Source: Petaurus breviceps papuanus
Lineage: Eukaryota > Chordata > Mammalia > Diprotodontia > Petauridae
Direction of reading: 5' to 3'
Assembly (NCBI GenBank): GCA_028583685.1
Contig: JAMXIF010000031.1
Coordinates: 5,937,387 to 6,001,386 of the forward strand
Length of the DNA stretch: 64,000 nt
Of this stretch, positions 32,803 through 42,620 are shown piece after piece (position 1 is the first letter of the stretch; each line of letters opens with the position of its first letter). Made by a program: the position numbers and the translations under genes. Below the pieces are notes generated by a model that made no database searches, was not told the origin of the DNA, and worked only from the letters and a program-made list of their open reading frames with translations.

Positions 32803-33959
32803 ATTCTTTCTTTTTTTAAATCAAATTAACCAAAGGTTTATTATGTTATTTTTTCATAAAACCAGCTCTTATTTTTATTTATTAGTTCAAAAGTTTTCTT
32901 ACTTTCAAATTTGTTAATCTCTCCTATGAGTTTCAGAATTTCTAATTTGATGTTTAATTGGGGATTTTTAATTTGTTCTTTTTTTGTTTATTTTTTAAAT
33001 TGCATTCCCAGTTTGTTGATCTCTTCCTTCTCTATTTTAATCATGCAAGCATTTAGATATATAAAATTTCCCCTTTGCAAATCTATATAAATATAGATAA
33101 AGGCCCAATAAAATTGGCCCTTTATTGAATGTGATTTTTATTGTATCATTATCTGAAAAGGGTGCATTTGATATTTCTGCCTTTCTACATTTGATTGTGA
33201 GGTTTTGATGCCTTAATACAGTCAATTTTTGTGTAGGTGCCATGTACCACTGAGAAAAAGGCATATTCCTTTCTATCCCCATTCAATTTTATCCAGAGAT
33301 CTATCATATCTAACTTTTCTAAAATTCAATTCACCTTCTTAATTTTGTTATTGTTTGTATTTGTCTTTCCACCATAGTAGCTTTCTATGGTCAGGGCTCT
33401 TTTTTGTCTTGTGCTCATTTTAAAAAGTTTAGCTTTACTCCTAGGGAGGATGCTGTCCTAAGCTTCTTGCACTGGGGGTTAGTGGCCTGATCCCTGATTT
33501 TCTGTCCTGGGGCCTCTGGGACTGGCAACTTGTCCACTGTGCAAGGGTGGCCCAGGCAAGTCACACCTGTTGTACCCTGGGTTTGCAGTCTGGCAGTTTG
33601 CCTGCTGCACCAGGACTGGAAATCTCACAGTTGGCCTACTGCCACCGACCTGCAGAGCCTGGACCACAGGGGCCTTAGTTACTGATCTGTTCTATGACTA
33701 AGAGCCTCCCACTGGCTTTCCTGGACACTGACTGCTCTGAGCTGCACTTCCTTTTACCCAAGTGAAACAAACCTTTCCTAAAGTCCTTATAAGTTATCTT
33801 GGACTGCAAAATTGTTTCACTCCATCTTTTTGTGGATTCTGTTGCTCCAGAATCCTTTTAGAGGCTTGATTTAGCATTGTTTTTGAGGGAAACTGGGGAG
33901 AGCTCAGGCAATTTCCCGGCTTCTCTCCACTACCTTCCACTGTGATTTTCTTGAGGATC

Positions 33960-34525
33960 AATAGCCTAAACAAGCACCATTAACCTTTTCTACATAGTCT
34001 ATTTCCTTGTAGATCATTATGAACATTTCATTTTTCATTCTGCTTACAGAGAATGCTGTAGTTTAGAACACAGAGATATTGAACTAGATTTGCAAAAGTA
34101 TTTTTTTTGGGAAAATCTTTATGAATTGATGATCTGAGACAATGACAGATCCCCAAGCAAAACATGCACAAAGAAACCCTTATCTCACTCATTTTCATTC
34201 AGGGGCTTCCCCTACCCCCTTCGGATTCACTGCACCCTGAATTCCCACCTTGCTACATAGGTTCCCCTCACTGTGATGCACCAATCATACCTGTTAGCAC
34301 CTCTCAAATCCCAGCTCTATGATCTAGATCAGAGCAGTTCTGTTTCTAAACATAAGTAAAAAAAGAAGTTACATTAGCATGTAGTTTCTTATACATCAAT
34401 ATGCCATGAATAGCAATGTTAATGACAGTTTCAGGTACTTATTAGAATTTCTCTTCATTAAAGTTACATAATTATTACATATCCCTTGTTAGGTATTCAG
34501 CAGATAAGATAAAGTAAAGTGCTAG
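33960..34525. other. Repeat-poor non-coding stretch
   Basis: Between the L1 5' end and the decayed minisatellite. No gene or clear repeat. Confidence 0.45.
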
Positions 34526-34529
34526 AGGT

Positions 34530-35460
34530 GTGTGTGGGGAGGGTGTAATTAGAATACAAAATGAGTGTGAGAGATGGAGAATAAGTTTGCAAGAATGGGA
34601 GAAAATGACAATTCTGGAGTAGACTAGAATTAGGAATGGAGGTGTATAAAAATTTGGGAGTGGATTAAAAAGTTAAAAGAGGGTAAATGAGAATGCTGAA
34701 GTAGGTTAAAATGTAGGAATTCAAGAACATAAGATTGTAGGAGCTAGGGAGAATCAGAATTCAGGAGTGAGATCAACTAGGAGTAGGGAGGAGGAGAATG
34801 ACTCAAAATGTAGGAACAGAGAAGAATCACAATGCAGAACTGTGGGAAACAAGGATGGCTGGAACATAGGAATGAGAATAAACATTCAAGCATGAACTAG
34901 AATGTAGTAACAGGAGAGAATGAAAAGGTAGCAATGCGGCATAAAGTAATAGGGGAAGAAATGAGACTAGGGACATGTGAGAATGAAGGAATGAAAAGAT
35001 CTGAGAATGTTGGAGTGGGTTAGGAAGGAAGAATGGGGAAGAATAAGAATATAAGTTTGGTTGAAAAGACAGAAGGTTGGAGTTGTTCAGAAGGCAGCAG
35101 TGGGGAATAATAGGAATAAAGGTGTTGGGGAGAATAAGAATTCAGGGGTAGAATAGGATGCTGGAGTCTGCTAGAATGTAAAGATAGGAGGATGTAGATG
35201 TGGGCGTGGTCCAAAACATAGGAGTGAGAGAAGAAACATGAAGGAGTCTGGTGAAATGGAAACATGCGTGTGGAACGATCAGAACATAGGAGGATGAGCA
35301 TGGAGGTGGATTACAATGTAGGAAGTGAGAATGAGTATATAGGGAGTCTAAGAAGTAGAGGTAGAAAAGAATGAGAATGACGACTGGCTAAGAGTGAGAA
35401 TTTAGTAATGAGAGAAAGTAGAGTTGGGGGAGAACAAAAATAGAAGAGTGGGCATAATAC
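34530..35460 (+). repeat. Long decayed purine-rich minisatellite-like array
   Basis: Over about 0.9 kb the plus strand repeats words such as agaatgtagga, gagaatga, taggaatg, ggagtggg and ggagaataagaat at irregular spacing of roughly 20-35 bases. The strand is strongly A/G-rich with almost no C throughout. No two adjacent units are identical, so the array is old. It matches no SINE, LINE or DNA transposon that I know. The minus-strand open frames at 35020-35538 are a by-product of the pyrimidine-rich complement. Confidence 0.7.
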
Positions 35461-35469
35461 AATTCTCGG

Positions 35470-36235
35470 CAGGAATACAAAAACCATTTCTCGGGCACCA
35501 GTAGCCCTCCCCACACTGGTGAAGTAAAATAAAGACAAATAAAGAAGAGGATTGTAGGGAAGTGAAACAGCAGGGGGAGGTAACTGCCTAGAATGTAATT
35601 ATCTATATTGGAAAAGGGCCCAAAACACTCAGGTTAACACCTCCTCGGTTACATAAAGTATTCAGGGATTGCTAATGACCAGAAGCAGCCATGACCTCCA
35701 TTTTTTCTCTCCTATCACACAAATCCAAAACAAATCAGACAGCATAATGCTTTGTGATTTAAATAAAGGGCTGCTGCTTCCTGCAGGGGAGTGATCAGTG
35801 CAGTTTCTTCCTTTAAAGGGGCTCTTTGCTCTTCTTTGCTTATTGTGTATCTAGAAGAAAAATAACAGTGCTAGGCACTGCCAATGCCAACAGCCAGGGC
35901 AGAGCCTAGTGCCCAGGCTAGGGATTAGCCAATTTAAGCCCTGGACATCTCTGGGATTGGAAAATGGCCTAGTTAATTTCCCTAGATCAGCCTGAGAGTA
36001 CTTCAGGTTTTAGCTTTCCCATCTGTTTCCTTTTTAATTTATGTTCTTCCTTTGAGAATGGAGTATTTTTATGGGCAGAAAAAAAAATACAGAATTTATT
36101 GTTTTATGCATTCTTTCAGAGAAGTCCATTAAAATCTTATACAGACCTATCAAGATTTTGTTTTCTAGATACAACCCAAGACATTTGACACATTTGGTTC
36201 CAATAAATGTGCTTTATTGAGGCAGCCTGTCAGAA
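35470..36235. other. Repeat-poor non-coding stretch
   Basis: No gene. 35690-36010 has balanced composition and no decayed-repeat look; could hold a conserved element, unproven. Confidence 0.35.
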
Positions 36236-36237
36236 TA

Positions 36238-36425
36238 AATAGACAGCTAGCCTTGGAGCCAGAAAGACTCAGGATCAAGACCTGTCTTTGGCACATACTG
36301 TTCCTGTGGCCTTAGGCAGGTCACTTAAACAATTAGTGCGCAGTCCAGGCAACTCTCTAGCACCCTAAGTTGCAAAGATGACACTAACTTGCATGAGGAA
36401 GTTTCTTTACAAGGTAATTCCATTG
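36238..36425 (+). repeat. THER1-like CORE-SINE
   Basis: agacagctagccttggagcc, ggccttaggcaggtcactta, caggcaactctctagcaccc, taagttgcaaagatgacact. Confidence 0.75.
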
Positions 36426-36479
36426 ATCTATTTAATAATAGACTAAATCCCCTCTTCCTAAATAACTTAAAGAAGTTTA

Positions 36480-36840
36480 ATTTAATAGGATGGCCAGTTT
36501 GGGCATTGGCAAATCTGCTTAGGTCATTTAGTCTCCCTGGACCCTAGTTCCCCATCTGAAAAATAAGGGAGTTAGAATAGAAGATATTTAAGGTAATTTC
36601 TAACCCTAATACTAGCCAGAATTCATATAGTGCTTTAAGGTTTGCAAACTATTTTACACATATTTCATTTGATCCTTACAACAACCCTGAGACATAGGTG
36701 CTTTTATTATTCCCATTTTGTAATGGAGGAAACTGAGGTTGAGACTTGGCCTGAACTAGTAAGTATCTGTCTGGATTTGAGCCTAGATATTCCTGATTCC
36801 AGGTCAGGTGCCCTCTGTACTGTACCACCTACCTACCTGA
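36480..36840 (+). repeat. MIR 3' half followed by L2 3' end
   Basis: 36480-36605 has ggtcatttagtctccctgga and ttccccatctgaaaaataag. From 36610 the L2 end runs: tatagtgctttaaggtttgc, atttgatccttacaacaacc, tggaggaaactgaggttgag, gccctctgtactgtaccacc. Confidence 0.7.
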
Positions 36841-36874
36841 AATAGGAAGATTCAATGCATTGATTTATTTATTT

Positions 36875-37090
36875 ACACTACTGGACCTGGAGTCATGAAG
36901 ACCTGAGGTCAAATCCAGAGTTAGATGTTTACCAGTTGTGTGACCCAGGACAAGTCACTTAATCTCTCTCAAACTCAATTTCCTCATATGTAAAATGGGG
37001 ATAATAATAGCACCTGCCTCTGAGGGCTGTTTTAAGAATCACATGAAGTAATATTTGTCAGGAGCTTAGTAAACCTTTATTTACTTATTC
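36875..37090 (+). repeat. CORE-SINE (MIR/MON1-like)
   Basis: ggacctggagtcatgaagac, ctgaggtcaaatccagagtt, aagtcacttaatctctctca, tatgtaaaatggggataata, ctctgagggctgttttaaga; 3' end agcttagtaaacc followed by (TTTA)-like tail. Confidence 0.8.
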
Positions 37091-37116
37091 ATTTATTCTT
37101 TGTTTATTCATTCATT

Positions 37117-37368
37117 CTCTTTTTTAATGACCTGGTTTCATTCTTTCCCCCCAGACTGAAAGTGGGTCACTCATCTATGTGGTGCCAGTATTGATCTCCA
37201 CAGAAGCTTTAATCAGTCTAGACCAGGTCAGCCATATTTAGTCAGACTGGTACAGTCAATAGGATCAGCTTTGGCCCTGCTACTACAGCTCAGAACTCAT
37301 GAACTCAACTTGTGCACCAGCCTCATCCTCTCCAGTGGCAGGGACTGCAGGCATGTTCCACTTCAGGA
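37117..37368 (-). pseudogene. 7SL RNA (SRP RNA) pseudogene or 7SL-derived retrocopy
   Basis: The minus strand follows 7SL RNA in order: catgcctgcagtccctgcc (7SL cgtgcctgtagtcccagct), gaggatgaggctggtg (gaggctgaggctggag), gagttctgagctgtagt (gagttctgggctgtagt), ctgactaaatatggctgacct (gcatcaatatggtgacct), caccacatagatga, and gaatgaaaccaggtca (aaacggagcaggtca). It covers about the first two thirds of the molecule, with an insertion of roughly 35 bases after the atatgg segment. It ends in an A-run (cttttttaatg on the plus strand), as a LINE-mobilised copy would. 7SL RNA scaffolds the signal recognition particle. This copy is too diverged to be functional. Confidence 0.7.
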
Positions 37369-37369
37369 A

Positions 37370-37740
37370 ACATTAAGTGCTGCCCTGTGCCTGGCACTCT
37401 GATAGACACTGAGAATATACAGAAAAACAAAAACAGTCCTTATCTCTAAGGATCTTGCCTTCTATTGGAAGAAAACAGCATAGACACAGATTTGCATACA
37501 CAAACTATATACAGTTAATTTTCAGTGGGCTTTGGGCAAAAAAGTTAATAATGGAAGAGAATCAGGCAGGATTTCTTAAAGAAAGGATATACCAACTGTG
37601 CTTGGAAAGAAGATACAAATTCTGCAAGGTGGAACTGAGGAGGGAGAACATCCTATGCATGGGGGACCCCTGGGCTCAGGTGGGGATGGAGAGAATGAAG
37701 GATAAGCAAATGGTCTCTTACTGTATTAGTGATGTTTCCC
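37370..37740 (+). repeat. L2/CR1-clade LINE 3' fragment
   Basis: attaagtgctgccctgtgcc, tggcactctgatagacactg, ttatctctaaggatcttgcc, gagggagaacatcctatgca. A 119-codon open frame over it (37455-37814) is spurious. Confidence 0.65.
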
Positions 37741-37899
37741 AGGGTGAAGAGGTTATTGTGAAAAACCATAAGAAATATGAGTTTCTGAGTCAGAAAGATC
37801 AAAGACCTGAGTAAATCCTAATATAATCCTTAGATCAGATTTATGGGGCAGCACCTCAGGCCAATTCTTGGTCATTACAATCATTTTGATCATCTTTTT

Positions 37900-38250
37900 T
37901 GATAGCTGCATGCAGAGAAGCTGGTTGGTTTCAGAGATCAGTACTGATCAACAGGACAGGTAAAATAATGGGGCTGGCTATGACCCATCCTCCTCTCCCT
38001 TCCCCTTCCCTGTGGCTGCCTCCTGCCCCCAAAGGGAAGCTGCCGCAGGGTGACAAGGAGAGCAATTTAATTAACTGATTGTTTAGTCTTCACAATGCTG
38101 AGCAGTCAATCAGACCAATCATCTCGGCGGGCTTGTTGTTGTTTAGATATTGTGTGTACACAGAATTAGGCAGGGTGCCTTGGAGATACAGACATGCATT
38201 CCTACAGAATACATGAGGGCCTTTTCTGGCAGCCTGGGGTTGCCACCGGG
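37900..38250. other. Repeat-free stretch, possible conserved non-coding sequence
   Basis: Higher GC and several CpG (cgcaggg, tctcggcggg) with agagcaatttaattaactga. No repeat identified. Conservation not shown. Confidence 0.3.
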
Positions 38251-38259
38251 AAAGGAAGG

Positions 38260-38435
38260 GGCAAGTATTTATTAAATGCCTACTGTGTGCCAGGTACTGT
38301 GTGAAACTCAGGAGGAAGCTGTAACCTGAACAATTATAACCGTTTACCTCTGATTGTGCTTCACCTTTCACATATCTCCAATACTTGGCACAGCGCCTGA
38401 CATATAGTATTTTATAAATGCTAATTGACTGACTG
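38260..38435 (+). repeat. L2-type 3' end
   Basis: gtatttattaaatgcctact, gtgtgccaggtactgtgtga; then cttggcacagcgcctgacat, ataaatgctaattgactgac. Confidence 0.7.
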
Positions 38436-39444
38436 ACTGATTGTTGCATGGGCTTGTGCCTGAGCCCCAAACTCACCTTGCCACAGTGTTCTCTCCACTT
38501 GCCTGCTATTGCTGGGAGCTTCCTACATGACACCTGTTTCACTCATTGTTTACCTCGGATGGAGAAGGAACATACACCGTCTTTCCTTTGTCCCTTGTCC
38601 TTCTAAAACAAATGTGTTTTTTTAATGTCCATTTTGCTGTATTAGGAACTGTATATGCAAAGCAGTTCCTTCCTTTGAGGAATTTCCTACCTAGCAGAGT
38701 GAATAAGAAAATGATACAAATGATTACAAGATGATTTGTCATAGGGCAAGTCAATGGGAAGGTATAAACCATATTGCCTCAGAGCTTAGTGAAGGGAGAA
38801 AACAGCTAAAGGCTTGGGAGACATGAATGAAAAGGACAAATCCAGTAAAAGCAAATAATTTTGCTTCGTATTTTTCACCCTTCTTTTAAATAAGAAGCAA
38901 GTTCAGTACCATAGGACTGCCCAGGCCAGATGTCCGGCACGTCCAGCACCGGCTAGAGCTTCATGCTATGGATATCTTTGTGCTCTGTAACAGCCCGCTT
39001 CCCTAATTTTGTGCATTCTTCTCAATACCCCAAGAACCAGGCTTGCGAAAGCTCCTTTCAAATGTCCCACTCTTGATTTGGTTACTCGGCCAGGCAGGAA
39101 CTATATCCATATAATTTAATAAACACACATTGTATAAAAAAAAAGCATACTTCTGATTATAATATAGAAAGACATGGCAAAGTACAACAGTGGATGGACT
39201 GTAAGATCTAATTCACTGAATTTCTGCTAAGGTCTAACCTCACTCCATGTTTTGTTCAAAATCAGCTCTAAAATGTCTGAACTGACTTTTCCTATCTTAG
39301 TAGATAGAATCTAGTGAAGACAATTAAATGCTTGGTTCAGGCCTCATTCATGAGGCCTTATGAATTCTTGTTATCCAGTTTTGGAGATACTTATATTGAA
39401 GGTGCAAAGGGCTGAGTTGAGTGTATATTGGACCCAGGCTTTGT

Positions 39445-39645
39445 TTTTTAATTAGGATCATAAATTCATAATGGAAGGGCATTTAGAGGTCATCGAGTTC
39501 CATCTCCCTCGTTTTACCTTGGAGGAGAGTGAGGTACCAAGAAGTTAAGTGACTTGGTCAGGATCAGTCTACTGGTAATTATCCTAGGGCAAGATTTGAA
39601 TTGAGATCTTCCTGACTCCCATTATACCAAGCTACCTCAAAACTA
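39445..39645 (+). repeat. L2-related repeat
   Basis: aggatcataaattcataatg, tttagaggtcatcgagttcc, aagaagttaagtgacttggt, gatttgaattgagatcttcc. Confidence 0.6.
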
Positions 39646-39899
39646 TCTTTTTGTTTTCTTATCACTCTTTCTCTTTAAATGAAATGCAAAGAAAATTTTA
39701 ATTCATTGGGGATTCCACTTAGGTTCTCGTTAAGAGCAAAACTTTTGTTTGACATCAGTTCATTATTTGTGGGAGATCCAATGACTTTTTTGAAGATTAC
39801 ATAAGAACTCTTCCCATTACTTCATCTTACTTTCCCCAGTCTCTGGTTTGGTTCACATTATTCCCTCTAAACAATGAATGTAAACTTTTACTTAGTTTA

Positions 39900-40095
39900 T
39901 AAATCCGTTCGTGAAGTCCAAGAGACCTGGATTCCAGGCCTGCCTCTGACACTCACTGACTGTAGGATTTTGGCCAAGTTGCTTAACCTTTCAATGCTCC
40001 AGGCAACTCCCTGAGACTACAAATTACAGAAAAGACACCAAACTGCTTTGGCAAAGTGAGCTTCTTCAATCCTGAATTCCACGCACCAGTAAAGT
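39900..40095 (+). repeat. THER1-like CORE-SINE
   Basis: caagagacctggattccagg, ccaagttgcttaacctttca, caggcaactccctgagacta, caaattacagaaaagacacc, ccagtaaagtcacggttccc. Confidence 0.8.
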
Positions 40096-40139
40096 CACGG
40101 TTCCCATCCCTAGCCAAAGTCTTGTCTTGTTGTGGCAAT

Positions 40140-40350
40140 TTACGTTTTTCAAATTTCTATCTCCCTTAATCCTTACTGCAATCCTGATAGATATTTCACA
40201 GATATTGTTATACCCATTTTACAGGTAAGGAAAATGAGGCTCAGAGAGGTGACACAATGTTAAACAACCAGTGTCAGAAGGAGTTTCACATATGGAAATA
40301 ATGTCCTAACTCCAATTCCAACTCTATATCTACTTTATAACACTGAGAAT
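40140..40350 (+). repeat. L2 LINE 3' end
   Basis: ctcccttaatccttactgca, atacccattttacaggtaag, aatgaggctcagagaggtga. Confidence 0.65.
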
Positions 40351-40479
40351 CTGCATACAGGGCTCATGAATCTCCCTTACTCACTTTAAGCTTCCATAAG
40401 AAACATGGTTGGAATAGATGAACAGTACTCATAATGCCTTGTTTTCATATTTCTATCCCCAGATATCCTCTCTTTAACC

Positions 40480-40805
40480 TTACAACATCTGACCTTGGAC
40501 AAGTCATTTTCCTTCTCTCGGCCTCCGTATTTAAATAGAGCAGAGTTTGTTAATCTGGGGTTTATGAACTTTTTTTGAAAAATATTTTGGTACAATAATT
40601 TAAAATATTTAATAAAATATCTAAATATATATATATATATTCTTTGCCAATGCTATCTATTTTACCTTATGCATTTAACAATATATTTTTCTTTTCTGAG
40701 GAGGATTAGGACCAAGGATGATTTCACCTGACAAAGAGGTCCATAAATCAAAAAAAAGGTCTAGATGATCCCTTCTGGCACTAACATTCTAGAATTCTAG
40801 GATTT
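40480..40805 (+). repeat. MIR SINE split by a hAT MITE
   Basis: The MIR middle (ctgaccttggacaagtcatt, ctctcggcctccgtatttaa) stops at 40540. It resumes at 40758 with ggtctagatgatcccttctg, gcactaacattctagaattc. Confidence 0.7.
40541..40757 (-). mobile_element. hAT-type MITE, family A
   Basis: cagagtttgttaatctgggg, tttatgaac, gaaaaatattttggtacaat, caaagaggtccataaatcaa follow the family; the last bases of the right inverted repeat are missing. A (TA)n patch lies inside. Confidence 0.75.
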
Positions 40806-40809
40806 CATT

Positions 40810-42340
40810 GCTACTACTTCTCGGAATTATGTCCTATATAATCAGGACCTTGGGTATCACTTCAAAGAAAGCTAGAAAAAAAAAGATTCATTTTGAAGTT
40901 CAGATTGGCAACGGTGGTTACTGGCATATAAGGAGACCGTTGAAATCTGCATGTAATTAATGATTTTGTCTAGGTGTATTTTTGGTCAGTGGTATTACTT
41001 TAGGAGGACACATACTTTCAGCAGGCCAGTTTCAGAGAGCAGTTCAAAATATTCCCTCTGTGAAGTATTAGTGATTAATGAAAGGGTCCCTTCTTGAGAA
41101 TAGCCACAGAATCAGACTGGTAAGGGTGCAAAGTGATTGAAGAGGCAGGTGACGAAGATGCTAGAAGAGTAATCAAGATTTGTATTTAACTCACCAATTG
41201 TTCCATGAAGCAAATGGACTTAAAATATTGTTTGCTATAGGGAAGTCATTTTAAAATGCATTTTAAACAAATTAAGTCAAAAGGAACTAAGCAGAGAATG
41301 GAAGTGATTTCAAAGGACCTAACTAAAGATTATTCAGTTAATTAGCCATCTCCCAATCAATGCATTCAACTTAGTTGTGGCTTAGAATTAAAAGCAACTA
41401 TGCTGCTGGGAAAGGTATAAAAATTGGCCACAAGATAAATTCATACTGACCTCATTCTTAAGCCAGTCCACAAAGAACTAGCTAAGTGACTTAAATAAAT
41501 GAGAAGGGTGATAATTTCCATAGCTATTAGTAGATAAGAATTGGGTCTAAGCGTAATTAACAAATGTGCTTGCTAAGAGACAATTTGGAAGCATTGTTGT
41601 GCTTTAGACTGTAGGGTTTGTGATTTTTTTTTTTTTATTCAGCCATTTTCCAACCTGAGGAGATGAAGCAGCTGGTCCAGAGGCAGACCTTGCCAAATGC
41701 AGACAATGAACAAGGTTAAAATCCCAGAGGGGCATCAGATGGGTGCAAGAATTTTGGCAAAGCTATAGGTAGTTTTTGTAGAGCAATGCAGATGGCTAGT
41801 TAGTAGTCAGTGAAAAAGCAATTTCCATACTGCTTTGTTCTCTAATTGCTTTTTAAGCACAGATCTTTTTAAAAACATCTTTATTGGTGCTTTTTAAAAA
41901 CATAATCCCAATAAATGACATCCTCTTGGTAACTTCCCATGGCCACATATCCATTAAATGTCAGAAGTAGGATCTGAACTCAGGTGTCCCTGACTCTAAT
42001 ACTAAATAATAAGCAAATTAATAAATAATAAAATGAAATTCTAATAAAAGTAAAATAAATCCAAGGTATTTTTTTCCTTAGGTAGATCACTTGCAGACTA
42101 GGGAAAGACAAGGGAAAAAACATCATGTAGAAAACTGAGCTGAATATTGAGAGAAACAAGGAATTCTAAAAAGTGAAAGGAACATGTTCTAACAGGAAGG
42201 GATTGTCTTAACTGGGGCTTCTTACTTGATAGAGAAATTTCCTCAATTTCTCTTCCATCAATTAGAACATCTGAATTTCTGTAGGAAGGCTCAACTTGCT
42301 ATTCCTTGATTTTTATCCCCACAAGAGAACCATTGCAATG
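40810..42340. other. Repeat-poor stretch, possible conserved non-coding sequence
   Basis: About 40900-41720 has no recognisable element and many TAATTA-type words (gcatgtaattaatgattttg, cagttaattagccatctccc, agcgtaattaaca). From 41860 decayed L2-like text appears (cataatcccaataaatgaca, gtaggatctgaactcaggtg). Confidence 0.35.
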
Positions 42341-42344
42341 ATGA

Positions 42345-42620
42345 ACATTTTTGTTGTTGTTCAGCTGTTTTTCCAGCTGTTTTTTTGTGTGTGTCCAATC
42401 CTTTGTCGACCCCATTTGAGGTATTCTTGGTAAAGATACTGGAGTGATTTGACATTTCCTTCTCTGGTCCATTTTACAGATGAAGAAGCTGAGGCAAACA
42501 GCGACTTGCACAAGGACACACAACTAGGAAGTGTCTGAGTCCAGATTTGAGATCAGGAAGATGAGTCTCCTTGAGTCTAGGCCTGGCACTGGTATCCACT
42601 GTGCCATCTAGCTGCCTGAT
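42345..42620 (-). repeat. RTE-tailed tRNA SINE (MAR1-like)
   Basis: Plus strand shows the tail (gttgttgttcagctgttttt, cctttgtcgaccccatttga, ggtaaagatactggagtgat) and the head (tgaggcaaacagcgacttgc, atccactgtgccatctagct). Confidence 0.9.

Larger units (their letters stand above)
29472..33942 (-). mobile_element. L1 LINE with both ends but a large internal deletion
   Basis: Minus-strand L1. The 3' UTR and A-tail lie at 29472-30050. ORF2 C-terminus follows (WRAIWKYAQRAIKLCLPF near 30100-30170). The RT core is recognisable near 32210-32400 ([20 protein letters not shown]). The end of the endonuclease domain is at about 33230 (FFS-like VVHGTYTKID). The ORF1 start codon is at 33418-33416 with peptide MSTRQKRALTIESYYGG, the usual marsupial L1 ORF1 start. 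The 5' UTR is 33420-33942. ORF1 beyond about codon 20 and most of the endonuclease are missing; the joint is near 33340-33370. ORF2 is broken by many stops and shifts. A (TG)n and G-run at 32761-32802 and two SINEs at 30461-30811 are later additions. A weak flanking match (29463-29472 and 33943-33952, 8/10) may be the target duplication. Confidence 0.85.

Noticed and set aside
37455-37814. 119-codon plus-strand open frame
   Set aside because: Falls on an L2/CR1 non-coding fragment.
38090-38542. 150-codon minus-strand open frame, the longest in the window
   Set aside because: Overlaps an L2 3' end; no domain or codon signal; length compatible with chance.
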